Part shown: positions 5,144 to 11,820 of the stretch, in pieces
Numbering within the stretch: the stretch's first letter is position 1
How the letters are laid out: each line of letters begins with the position of its first letter
Source of the DNA: Patescibacteria group bacterium
GTDB taxonomy: Bacteria; Patescibacteriota; Microgenomatia; Levybacterales; UBA12049
Assembly (NCBI GenBank): GCA_023487605.1
Contig: JAMDEE010000001.1
Location: 1 to 11,984, forward strand
Reading direction: 5' to 3'
Length of the DNA stretch: 11,984 nt
The notes under the pieces: generated by a model
Seen by the model: only the letters and a program-made list of their open reading frames with translations
Database searches by the model: none
Told to the model about the DNA's origin: nothing
Position numbers and translations under genes: made by a program

Positions 5144-8100
5144 CAAAAATTCCAAAAAATTTCTTACGGGATTTAAGCCTGTAAGTCCTGCGGTTGATTT
5201 TGCAAAACTCGAAGAAGAGCTACTGAAAAAATGGAAAGAAACGGGATTAGTTGATAAATATCTCCACAGAAACGATTCCTCAGAAGACCGCTTTTCTTTT
5301 TTGGACGGGCCGATAACGGCCAATAACCCGATGGGAGTACACCATGCATGGGGAAGAACCTATAAGGATTTGTGGCAGAGATTTTGGAATATGCGCGGCT
5401 ACAAACAAAGATTCCAGAACGGTTTTGACTGCCAGGGGTTGTGGGTCGAAGTTGAAGTGGAAAAAGAACTCGGTATAAGGAATAAAAAAGATATTGAAAA
5501 TCTGGTCGAGGGAAACAAAAAAGAAAGCATCGCCAAATTTGTTGAACTCTGCAAGCAAAGGGTAATTAAATACAGCTCTATCCAAAGCGAACAAAGCCAA
5601 CGCTTAGGATATTTTATGGATTGGGACAATTCGTATTTTACGATGTCGGAGGAAAACAACTATCTGATTTGGCATTTCCTGAAAACGTGTTCCGATAGGG
5701 GGTGGATTTATAAAGGGAAAGACAGCGTGCCCTGGTGTCCGAGGTGCGAAACGGCAATTTCCCAGCACGAAATGCTTACCGAAGACTACAAGGAGTTAAC
5801 CCACGAAACCGTATTTTTAAAACTTGCCGTTTTGGATAAAGGATTCGAAAACACCTATCTTTTGGTCTGGACAACAACGCCCTGGACGATACCCGCAAAT
5901 GTGGCTGTGGGAGTAAATATAAAATTCGGTTACGGTATATGGAAAAATAAAAAAACCGGAGAAAGAATAATATTTTTAGACCTTGACGAAAACAAGCAAC
6001 ATCCCAAAAGGCAGTATAAAAATTCGGAAATGGAACTGCAGAATTATATTTTTCAGAATGTAGAGGGCGGAGAAGATTTTGAATTGGAAAAAATAATTTC
6101 CGGCAAAGAGCTAATTGGTTTAAAATACCGGGCGCCTTTTGATTTTTTGCCTCTGGTAAAATCGGCAAGGGAAGAAAACCCGGGCACTTTCCATGCGGTT
6201 GTCGACGGTTCGGAAATAGTTACCTCCGAAGAGGGTACGGGCCTTTTGCATGTAGCACCGGGAGCGGGAAAAGAAGATTTTGATTTGGGCAAAAAAGAAA
6301 AGCTTTCCGTAATAGCTCCGATTCTGGACGACGCTTCTTATACCGGGGGTATGGGAGAGTTCAGCGGTAAGAATGCCAAAAAACACCCCGAGCTAATAAT
6401 AGATTTTCTTAAAAATCTTGAAAGCGGAAAGTATTTGCTGAAGACAATGCAATACACCCACAGGTATCCCGCCTGCTGGAGGTGTAAAACGGAATTGGTT
6501 TGGAAAGTGACTTATGAATGGTATATAGCAATGGATAAGAACGAGAATTCAGAATCAGAGGAAACAGCGGCAAAAAATAATAAACAAAAAACAAAGAGCA
6601 AGGAACAAAGAAAGACGCTTAGGGAACAGATGATTGAAACGGCAAAAATGATAGATTGGAAGCCGTCGTTTGGATTGGAAAGAGAACTCGACTGGCTTTC
6701 GAATATGAGCGACTGGTTAATCAGCAAAAAGAACCGTTACTGGGGATTGGCACTTCCTATTTACGAGTGTCAGAAGTGCGGTAATTTTGAGGTGATGGGA
6801 AGCAGGGAAGAATTAAAGGAAAGGGCGGTTTCCGGATGGGATAAATTTGAAGGGCATACTCCGCATAAGCCCTATATCGACGAGGTAAAAATAAAATGTC
6901 AAGAATGCGGGCAGGAAGTGTCACGGGTGAACGATGTGGGAAATGTCTGGCTCGACGCGGGAAGCGTTCCGTTTTCTACATATATAGATCCCCAAACAAA
7001 AAAATTAAGCTATACGACCGATAAAAAATACTGGCAGGAATGGTTTCCCGCGGATTTTATTACGGAGTCTTTTCCCGGACAGTTTAAAAACTGGTTTTAT
7101 TCGATGATTGCCATGTCGACAGTTTTGGAAAAAACCACTCCGTTTAAAAAAGTTTTGGGATTTGCGTCAATGCTTGGTGAAGACGGAAGGCCGATGCATA
7201 AATCCTGGGGCAACGCGATTGATTTTAACGAAGGCGCGCAAAAAATAGGGGTAGATGTAATGCGCTGGATGTTTGCAACCCATAACCCCGAACAGAATTT
7301 GCTTTTCGGCTATAAAAAGGCCGATGAAACAAGAAGAAAGTTCCATTTAATGCTCTGGAATGTTTATAACTTTTTTATAACCTATGCAAATTCGGATAAC
7401 TGGTCTCCGGCCATAATTCATAATTCAGAACTCAAAATTCATAATGAGAATGTATTGGACCGGTGGATAATTTCAAGATTACAAAGAACAATGGAAACCA
7501 CGACCAAGTCACTTGAAAAATACGATGCGCAGAAAGCTTCGCTTGCCATAGAAGAATTTGTTAACGACTTGTCTTTATGGTATGTGAGAAGAAGCAGGGA
7601 CAGGGTGGGTCCTTCTGCCGAAGACGAAAAAGATAAAAACGAATGCTACCAAACTTTGTACACGGTTTTAGTCAATCTTTCTAAACTTCTGGCCCCGTTT
7701 AATCCCTTTTTGGCCGAAAGTATGTTTACGAATTTGACCGGCACAGAGTCCGTACATCTTTCCGACTGGCCGGTGTCCAACAAAGAATTAATTGAAAAGG
7801 AATTGGAAAAAGAAATGAAAGAGGCGAGAAAATTGGTTGAAGTTGCCCATTCGGTAAGAAAACAGGCCAACATAAAAGTCAGAATTCCTCTAAAGGTTGC
7901 AGAGTATAACGGTCCTATGGAATTTTCCGGGAAAGTATTAAAAATAGTTACGGATGAAATAAACGTTTATAAACTGAATTTCGGCAAAAAAACCGAAATG
8001 TACGAATTCATCTCCGATACAAATGAAAAAAATCAGGATTTGGATTTCGGCCTGGCGAGGGATATTGTCAGAAAAATCCAGGAAGAAAGAAAAAACTTAA

Positions 8101-8231
8101 TGACAAATCCGGACGAAAAAGTCGACGCAAAAGTTCCTTACTGGCCGGATGAGTTTACGGACTATATTAAAAGAAAAGCTTTGGTTAAAAATTTATCCAA
8201 GGGAGATTTCCGGGTGACGCGCAATGAATAG
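5136..8231 (+). CDS. ileS: Isoleucine--tRNA ligase (divergent signature motifs)
   Basis: Class Ia synthetase that attaches isoleucine to tRNA-Ile; 1031 residues, normal family length. The usual HIGH region reads NNPMGVHHAWGRT (H69-H70) and the KMSKS region reads MHKSWGNAI (687-695). Editing (CP1) domain motifs are present: TTTPWTIPANVAVGVN and GTGLLHVAPGAGKEDF. Cys pairs that could hold zinc lie at 201/204, 447/450, 545/548 and 588/591. An anticodon-binding helical domain follows (about 770-900). A Lys/Glu-rich low-complexity insert occupies about 468-497, and a heptamer-repeat-encoded insert about 759-772. The start is chosen because the family N-terminus (FKPVSPAVDFAKLEEELLKKW) follows closely. 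The 3' end overlaps rodA by 8 nt. No Shine-Dalgarno is seen; translation probably depends on the leader ORF. Confidence 0.95.
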   Translation: MNNKNSKKFLTGFKPVSPAVDFAKLEEELLKKWKETGLVDKYLHRNDSSEDRFSFLDGPITANNPMGVHHAWGRTYKDLWQRFWNMRGYKQRFQNGFDCQGLWVEVEVEKELGIRNKKDIENLVEGNKKESIAKFVELCKQRVIKYSSIQSEQSQRLGYFMDWDNSYFTMSEENNYLIWHFLKTCSDRGWIYKGKDSVPWCPRCETAISQHEMLTEDYKELTHETVFLKLAVLDKGFENTYLLVWTTTPWTIPANVAVGVNIKFGYGIWKNKKTGERIIFLDLDENKQHPKRQYKNSEMELQNYIFQNVEGGEDFELEKIISGKELIGLKYRAPFDFLPLVKSAREENPGTFHAVVDGSEIVTSEEGTGLLHVAPGAGKEDFDLGKKEKLSVIAPILDDASYTGGMGEFSGKNAKKHPELIIDFLKNLESGKYLLKTMQYTHRYPACWRCKTELVWKVTYEWYIAMDKNENSESEETAAKNNKQKTKSKEQRKTLREQMIETAKMIDWKPSFGLERELDWLSNMSDWLISKKNRYWGLALPIYECQKCGNFEVMGSREELKERAVSGWDKFEGHTPHKPYIDEVKIKCQECGQEVSRVNDVGNVWLDAGSVPFSTYIDPQTKKLSYTTDKKYWQEWFPADFITESFPGQFKNWFYSMIAMSTVLEKTTPFKKVLGFASMLGEDGRPMHKSWGNAIDFNEGAQKIGVDVMRWMFATHNPEQNLLFGYKKADETRRKFHLMLWNVYNFFITYANSDNWSPAIIHNSELKIHNENVLDRWIISRLQRTMETTTKSLEKYDAQKASLAIEEFVNDLSLWYVRRSRDRVGPSAEDEKDKNECYQTLYTVLVNLSKLLAPFNPFLAESMFTNLTGTESVHLSDWPVSNKELIEKELEKEMKEARKLVEVAHSVRKQANIKVRIPLKVAEYNGPMEFSGKVLKIVTDEINVYKLNFGKKTEMYEFISDTNEKNQDLDFGLARDIVRKIQEERKNLMTNPDEKVDAKVPYWPDEFTDYIKRKALVKNLSKGDFRVTRNE
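7413..7447 (+). repeat. Degenerate 7-bp tandem repeat inside ileS
   Basis: Five consecutive heptamers: ATAATTC, ATAATTC, AGAACTC, AAAATTC, ATAATGA. Three units equal 21 nt, so the protein gains a 7-residue period, IHNSELK then IHNENVL, just before the anticodon-binding domain. It resembles the short tandem heptamer repeats known from cyanobacterial intergenic DNA, here kept in frame within a coding region. Confidence 0.65.
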
Positions 8232-9306
8232 AAAAGGTTTATGGTACATAGACTGGGGACTGATGCTTCCCGTTTTGGTTTTGGTTTGCTTAAGTCTTGC
8301 TACGCTTTTTTCCCTGAATTTTGATTACTTCAGGAGCCAGTTAATTTTTTTAATTATTTCCATTTTGGTTTTCTTATTTTTTTCCCAGGCAAACTATAAA
8401 ATTTTTCAGCTTTACGGTGCCCCGATTTATTTTGCTTCTTTGTTTTTTTTGGGCTTGGTATTGATACTTGGAATAGAGAGCAGGGGGTCGGTACGCTGGC
8501 TTGAAATTTTGGGTTTTAGAATACAGTTTTCCGAAGTCTTCAAGCCTTTTCTGGCGATATCACTTTCCTCGTACCTTGTAAGCCTAAAGAAATATTCGTT
8601 TAAATCTTTGTTTACGGTTATGCTTCTTCTTTTGCCCGTTGCGTTTTTAATTTTTTTGCAGCCGGACTTGGGAGACGCATTGATTTTTGTTTCGGTTACA
8701 ATACTGACTTTAATGTTTTTCGGATTTCCGTGGAAGTTTTTTCTTGCGGGGATTGTTTCGGTGGCTCTTGCCTTTCCTGTTTTCTGGCATTTTTTACACG
8801 ATTACCAGAAACAGAGAATTTTAACTTATTTAAATCCGGGACAGGACCCCTTGGGCAGTTCATACAACGCAATTCAGTCGATTATTGCAGTCGGTTCGGG
8901 AATGATTATAGGTAAGGGTTTCGGGCAGGGGACACAATCGGTTTTGAATTTTTTGCCCGAAAGACACACGGATTTTATTTTTGCGACAATTTCGGAAAAC
9001 TTGGGATTTGTCGGCACTTTGGTTATTCTTTCCGCTTTTCTGTTTTTACTTTACAGGATTTATATTATTTACAGAAATTCAACCGATATGTTTTGCAAAG
9101 TTTTTACGGCAACCTGTTTTTTTATTATCTTAATGCAGTTTTTTATTAATACGGCTATGAATATAGGCATATTGCCGATTGTAGGAGTTACTTTGCCTTT
9201 TGTATCTTACGGCGGAAGTTCGCTTCTTTCCAACTTTATAATCCTGGGACTTTTAACAGCCGTTGAAAAATTTGCAAGAGACGATAAAGTTCTAGAAATC
9301 GGATGA
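8224..9306 (+). CDS. rodA: SEDS-family peptidoglycan glycosyltransferase (RodA type)
   Basis: Polytopic membrane polymerase of the SEDS family, which joins lipid II into glycan strands during cell elongation with a partner class B PBP. 360 residues with about ten hydrophobic helices. Family motifs: QPDLGDA (146-152), DPLGSSYNAIQS (208-219), GFGQGTQS (232-239), FLPERHTDFIFATISENLGF (243-262) with the essential Asp250, and TLPFVSYGGSSLL (323-335). Length and motifs fit RodA; FtsW is the main alternative and is not excluded by sequence, and no division genes are adjacent. The ATG overlaps the ileS end by 8 nt (ATGAATAG), implying coupled translation; there is no Shine-Dalgarno. No PBP2 or MreB gene is in the window. 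Confidence 0.9.
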   Translation: MNRKGLWYIDWGLMLPVLVLVCLSLATLFSLNFDYFRSQLIFLIISILVFLFFSQANYKIFQLYGAPIYFASLFFLGLVLILGIESRGSVRWLEILGFRIQFSEVFKPFLAISLSSYLVSLKKYSFKSLFTVMLLLLPVAFLIFLQPDLGDALIFVSVTILTLMFFGFPWKFFLAGIVSVALAFPVFWHFLHDYQKQRILTYLNPGQDPLGSSYNAIQSIIAVGSGMIIGKGFGQGTQSVLNFLPERHTDFIFATISENLGFVGTLVILSAFLFLLYRIYIIYRNSTDMFCKVFTATCFFIILMQFFINTAMNIGILPIVGVTLPFVSYGGSSLLSNFIILGLLTAVEKFARDDKVLEIG

Positions 9307-9321
9307 ATTATCTGATATAAT
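9293..9321 (+). promoter_or_regulatory. Promoter of rplU
   Basis: TATAAT at 9316-9321, preceded by TGA (extended -10), with TAGAAA at 9293-9298 as a weak -35 at 17-nt spacing. Predicted start near 9328, 6 nt before the rplU ATG, so the mRNA would be near-leaderless. The -35 lies inside the 3' end of rodA. Confidence 0.6.
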
Positions 9322-9333
9322 TGAACGCAATAA

Positions 9334-9723
9334 ATGAAATACGCCGTAATAAAAACAGGAGGAAAGCAATATAAAGTGTCCGAAGGGGATGTTATTGAAG
9401 TTGATAAGCTTGATGTTAAAGAAGGACCGCTAACTTTTGATAACGTTTTACTTTTGGTAAATGAGGGCAACGTTGAGGTGGGAAAACCTTTTGTAGAAAG
9501 CGCTAAGGTCAGCGCAAAATTACTGGAACAAAAAAAAGGAGACAAAGTCAGAGTTGCAAAGTTTAAATCAAAAGTAAGATACAGGAGAGTTACCGGATTT
9601 AGGGCTTTACTTTCAAAAGTCCAAATAGAAAAAATTGAATCCTCAAAAATAAAGGAGACTCCTAAAAAAGTTGAAGAAAAAACAGATAACCCGAAAGTAA
9701 AAAAGGTCTCCAAAAAAGCATAA
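9334..9723 (+). CDS. rplU: Ribosomal protein bL21 with Lys-rich C-terminal extension
   Basis: Large-subunit protein that binds 23S rRNA. The start MKYAVIKTGGKQYKV and the middle and end of the bL21 core (KKGDKVRVAKFKSKVRYRR, TGFRALLSKVQIEKI) are typical, and the core ends near residue 101, the usual full length. A further 28 residues rich in Lys, Glu and Pro (ESSKIKETPKKVEE... ending KKVSKKA) form an unstructured basic tail not present in standard bL21. Followed after 109 nt by rpmA, the usual rplU-rpmA order. Its mRNA probably starts about 6 nt before the ATG. Confidence 0.95.
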   Translation: MKYAVIKTGGKQYKVSEGDVIEVDKLDVKEGPLTFDNVLLLVNEGNVEVGKPFVESAKVSAKLLEQKKGDKVRVAKFKSKVRYRRVTGFRALLSKVQIEKIESSKIKETPKKVEEKTDNPKVKKVSKKA

Positions 9724-9740
9724 AGACCTACTTTGATATC

Positions 9741-9769
9741 TTGACTAATGTGAAAAGTCAGGCTAAAAT
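9741..9769 (+). promoter_or_regulatory. Promoter of rpmA-parB
   Basis: TTGACT at 9741-9746, a 17-nt spacer, then TAAAAT at 9764-9769, both close to consensus. Predicted start near 9776, giving a leader of about 57 nt for rpmA. It lies in the rplU-rpmA gap and would uncouple rpmA and parB from rplU. Confidence 0.68.
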
Positions 9770-9791
9770 GGAAAAAGTTTTCACGGATTTA

Positions 9792-9826
9792 AGTTACTAG
9801 CAACTAGATATTAGTAACTAATAACT
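9792..9826 (+). repeat. Degenerate 7-bp tandem repeat in the rpmA leader
   Basis: Five heptamers: AGTTACT, AGCAACT, AGATATT, AGTAACT, AATAACT, ending 6 nt before the rpmA ATG. The stretch can partly pair with itself (AGTTACT with AGTAACT), so it may form a weak hairpin ahead of the start. No Shine-Dalgarno is present in the leader. Confidence 0.55.
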
Positions 9827-9832
9827 AAGCAT

Positions 9833-10087
9833 ATGGCACATACAAAAGCACAAGGTGCGGTAAAAGGAAACAGAGATTCGAGAGCAAAACGTTTGGGCGT
9901 TAAGATTTACGGCGGGCAGAAAGTCATAGCAGGAAGTATAATTATCAGGCAAAAAGGCACAAAGTTTAAGCCCGGCAAAAACGTTTCGATGGGTAAGGAT
10001 TACACGATATTTTCATTAATAGAGGGTGTTGTAAAATTTAAAACTCTTTTAGGCAAAAAATTTGTACATGTCGTAAATCCCGAGTAA
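9833..10087 (+). CDS. rpmA: Ribosomal protein bL27
   Basis: 84 residues, normal bL27 length. Family hallmarks: MAHTKAQGAVKGNRDSRAKR at the N-terminus, which reaches toward the peptidyl-transferase centre, then GVKIYGGQKVIAGSIIIRQK and GTKFKPGKNVSMGKDYTIF. The N-terminus begins directly with MAH, so it lacks the cleaved extension found in many Firmicutes. The usual MAHKKGGGS tract is altered to MAHTKAQGAV, a mild deviation. Ends 9 nt before parB. No Shine-Dalgarno precedes the start. Confidence 0.96.
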   Translation: MAHTKAQGAVKGNRDSRAKRLGVKIYGGQKVIAGSIIIRQKGTKFKPGKNVSMGKDYTIFSLIEGVVKFKTLLGKKFVHVVNPE

Positions 10088-10096
10088 TATTAGAAT

Positions 10097-10912
10097 ATGG
10101 ATAATAACGATAGAGTTACGGAATTGGAAATAAATTTTCTTCAGGCAAATCCTCTCCAGCCCAGAGGCGTCATTTCCCCCGAGTCTTTACAGGAACTGGT
10201 CGATTCAATCAGGGAGCAGGGAATACTGGAACCCATTGTCGTTGCAAAAACACCCGCGGGATACCAGATAATTGCAGGAGAGAGGCGTTGGAGGGCGGCA
10301 AAAGTTTTGGGACTTACCAAAGTTCCGGTTGTAATCAGGGAAACATCTCCCCAGGGGATGCTTGAAATGTCTATCGTGGAAAACGTCCAGCGCGAAGACT
10401 TGAACCCCATTGAAAGAGCCCAGGCTTACAGAAGATTAATAGACGAATTTGGTCTCGGCACAAATGAAGTTGCAAGAAAAGTAGGCAAGAGCGCTCCGAC
10501 AGTTTCCAATACAATCAGGCTTTTGTCTTTGCCCGACGCAATAAAAGACGCTTTGGTGGCGGGGGTTATAACCGAAGGACATGTCAGGCCTCTTATTTCT
10601 TTGGGTGACCCCAAGCTGATGCTGGATCTTTTTAAGAAAATACTAAGGGAAAACAGCACGGTCAGGCAAACCGAAGATATGGCAAGGCAGGCTAAGGGGG
10701 AAATGGAGCAAAGAGAGCCGAGGAAAAAAGAAGACAGGCTTTGGGTGCCGGAGCTCGACGAAATGGCAAAAAATCTGCAAAATAAACTCACGGTTAATAA
10801 AGTCAGCGTTTACCAGTCAAGAAGCAAAGCCAGGATTATTTTTGAAATTAAAGGCGATGTCGAAGTAACGGGACCAAAACTTAAAGAAATCTACGATATC
10901 CTCTCCAAATAA
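10097..10912 (+). CDS. parB: ParB/Spo0J-family chromosome partitioning protein
   Basis: DNA-binding CTP-dependent clamp of the ParB family, which loads at parS sites for origin segregation. 271 residues. N-terminal ParB/Srx domain (about 8-105) with GERRWRAAK (61-69, the nucleotide-binding arginine patch) and ENVQREDLNPIE (95-106). Helix-turn-helix domain (about 107-200) with GTNEVARKVGKSAPTVSNTI (121-140) and GHVRPL. A short C-terminal region (about 218-271) is the likely dimerisation part. No parA is adjacent and no sequence like the canonical parS (TGTTTCACGTGAAACA) was seen here. Placement 9 nt after rpmA suggests co-transcription. A Noc or plasmid-type ParB is less likely given the housekeeping context. 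Its TAA directly abuts the lepB stop codon. Confidence 0.93.
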   Translation: MDNNDRVTELEINFLQANPLQPRGVISPESLQELVDSIREQGILEPIVVAKTPAGYQIIAGERRWRAAKVLGLTKVPVVIRETSPQGMLEMSIVENVQREDLNPIERAQAYRRLIDEFGLGTNEVARKVGKSAPTVSNTIRLLSLPDAIKDALVAGVITEGHVRPLISLGDPKLMLDLFKKILRENSTVRQTEDMARQAKGEMEQREPRKKEDRLWVPELDEMAKNLQNKLTVNKVSVYQSRSKARIIFEIKGDVEVTGPKLKEIYDILSK

Positions 10913-11473
10913 CTAATTATAAGGATTAAATATAAGCTTTAAATCGTTTAACGGCCAGTAAACAAAGAATGAGTCCCCTATTATATTTGCCTGCGGAACA
11001 AACCCCCATTCCCTTGAGTCGGAGCTATAAGGCCTGTTGTCGCCCATTACAAAATAATCTCCGGGAGGAACGGTAATAGTTTCGTCGTCTTTTAAAAAAG
11101 CTCCCCCGTAAGTTTTAACGCTTGGGCTAAGAAACGAACTTTCGTCAAGAAGTTTCCCGTTTAAATAAACATTGCCGCCTTTGACCATTACCGTATCTCC
11201 TGCAACTCCAATTACCCTTTTTATATAATCTTCGTCGGGCTGGGGAGGAGCTTTAAAAACAATAACGTCACCGAGTTTCGGGTTATTAAACCTTAAGGCA
11301 ATAAGGTTTGTCAAAACGTATTCGCTGTTATGAAAATTGGGGTACATGGATTCGCCGTTTACCTGGAAAGGGCGGAAAAGAAAAACGTAAATCACCAAAA
11401 ATATTGCGGCGGCAACTAAAAGGGTTTGGACGGCGTCTAGAAGAAAATAGTAGGCTTTTTTCAAAAATTCCAT
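10913..11473 (-). CDS. lepB: Signal peptidase I
   Basis: Membrane serine protease that removes signal peptides from exported proteins. With ATG at 11473 it has 186 residues: one N-terminal transmembrane helix (about 15-32), box B with the nucleophile Ser42 (NGESMYPNF), box D with the general base Lys85 (DYIKRVIGVAGDTV), and box E GDNRPYSSDSREWG (144-157). An upstream in-frame TTG at 11512 would add 13 residues. I prefer 11473 because that TTG is the first codon of a TTGACA that fits as the gene's -35 box, and because MEFLKKAYYFLLD matches the usual short cytoplasmic start. Its stop (TAG, read from 10915-10913) abuts the parB stop with no gap, so the two genes converge without a terminator. 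Confidence 0.93.
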   Translation of the reverse strand: MEFLKKAYYFLLDAVQTLLVAAAIFLVIYVFLFRPFQVNGESMYPNFHNSEYVLTNLIALRFNNPKLGDVIVFKAPPQPDEDYIKRVIGVAGDTVMVKGGNVYLNGKLLDESSFLSPSVKTYGGAFLKDDETITVPPGDYFVMGDNRPYSSDSREWGFVPQANIIGDSFFVYWPLNDLKLIFNPYN

Positions 11474-11483
11474 CTGTCGCTTT

Positions 11484-11512
11484 ATTGTCTTAAATTTATA
11501 GGTTTTTGTCAA
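11484..11512 (-). promoter_or_regulatory. Putative lepB promoter
   Basis: On the minus strand TTGACA (11512-11507), a 17-nt spacer, then GACAAT (11489-11484). Predicted start near 11477, 4 nt before the ATG at 11473. The -35 overlaps the -35 of the divergent tRNA-locus promoter through the shared sequence TTGTCAA. Confidence 0.5.
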
Positions 11513-11534
11513 TAAATAGTATTTGTGGTAAGAT
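11506..11534 (+). promoter_or_regulatory. Putative promoter of the tRNA locus
   Basis: TTGTCA at 11506-11511, a 17-nt spacer, then TAAGAT at 11529-11534 with a TGG extension. Predicted start near 11541, 8 nt before the first tRNA-like acceptor strand at 11549. Divergent from lepB, with overlapping -35 boxes. Confidence 0.5.
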
Positions 11535-11548
11535 TTATTTGCTAAAAA

Positions 11549-11606
11549 GGATCCGTAGCTCAGCGGAACGGAGTCGCTTGCGACGAGTTCGCTTGCTCGA
11601 CAAGCG
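11549..11606 (+). other. tRNA-like 5' half (acceptor, D-arm, aberrant anticodon arm)
   Basis: Acceptor strand GGATCCG (11549-11555), TA, D-stem GCTC (11558-11561) with GAGT (11571-11574), then GCTTG (11576-11580), which can pair with CAAGC (11601-11605). The enclosed loop is 20 nt instead of 7 and contains its own CGAG/CTCG hairpin. No T-arm or acceptor partner follows directly; the matching 3' half lies at 11826-11850. It shares the 14-nt CCGTAGCTCAGCGG with the tRNA-Val gene. Interrupted tRNA, pseudogene or processed precursor cannot be told apart here, and no anticodon could be assigned. Confidence 0.5.
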
Positions 11607-11650
11607 AGGGCAAACGCTTAAGATAAATGCACGCATGGCTCAGTGGTTAG

Positions 11651-11662
11651 ACCTGCCCGCCA
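11651..11662 (+). repeat. Left arm of a 12-bp inverted repeat flanking tRNA-Val
   Basis: ACCTGCCCGCCA, exactly complementary to TGGCGGGCAGGT at 11804-11815. Together they would enclose the whole tRNA-Val gene in a long stem. The sequence just before it (ATGGCTCAGTGGTTAGA, 11634-11650) looks like another tRNA D-arm remnant. Confidence 0.7.
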
Positions 11663-11666
11663 GAAT

Positions 11667-11738
11667 GAGCCCGTAGCTCAGCGGTAGAGCGTTCGGTTCA
11701 CATCCGAAAGGCCGATGGTTCGAACCCATCCGGGCTCA
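11667..11738 (+). tRNA. tRNA-Val (anticodon CAC)
   Basis: Complete 72-nt cloverleaf. Acceptor GAGCCCG (11667-11673) pairs with CGGGCTC (11731-11737); D-stem GCTC/GAGC; anticodon stem TTCGG/CCGAA with the 7-nt loop TTCACAT and anticodon CAC at 11699-11701; variable AGGCC; T-stem GATGG/CCATC with loop TTCGAAC; discriminator A at 11738. The 3' CCA is not encoded, so it must be added by a nucleotidyltransferase. It reads the valine codon GUG. It lies inside a larger inverted repeat and between two halves of another tRNA-like structure. Confidence 0.92.
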
Positions 11739-11772
11739 CAAAAGGCGATGACAGGCGGGGCGCTTCGTTCAC

Positions 11773-11815
11773 ACCCGCCCGCAATGCCTTCGGCATAAGC
11801 CGATGGCGGGCAGGT
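11773..11815. repeat. REP-like GC-rich hairpin
   Basis: ACCCGCCCGC (11773-11782) pairs with GCGGGCAGGT (11806-11815) with one mismatch. It encloses a second small hairpin, ATGC-CTTCG-GCAT (11784-11796). The right arm is also the exact partner of 11651-11662, and GGCGGG at 11754-11759 can compete for CCCGCC at 11774-11779. This is modular, repeat-like architecture. A repetitive extragenic palindrome inserted in the tRNA locus is inferred; other copies lie outside the window if they exist. Confidence 0.6.
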
Positions 11816-11820
11816 TGCAG

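Noticed and set aside
9205..9713. Long minus-strand frame antisense to rodA end and rplU
   Set aside because: It overlaps clearly recognised rplU and rodA codons, and its Ser/Phe/Thr-rich translation is what the complement of Lys/Glu-rich coding sequence gives.
9705..9728. GGTCT/AGACC hairpin at the rplU end as terminator
   Set aside because: Only 5 bp, with a long loop and no T-run.
11474..11512. TTG at 11512 as the lepB start (199 aa)
   Set aside because: TTGACA there fits as a -35 box with a 17-nt spacer, no SD precedes it, and the ATG at 11473 gives the usual signal peptidase N-terminus.
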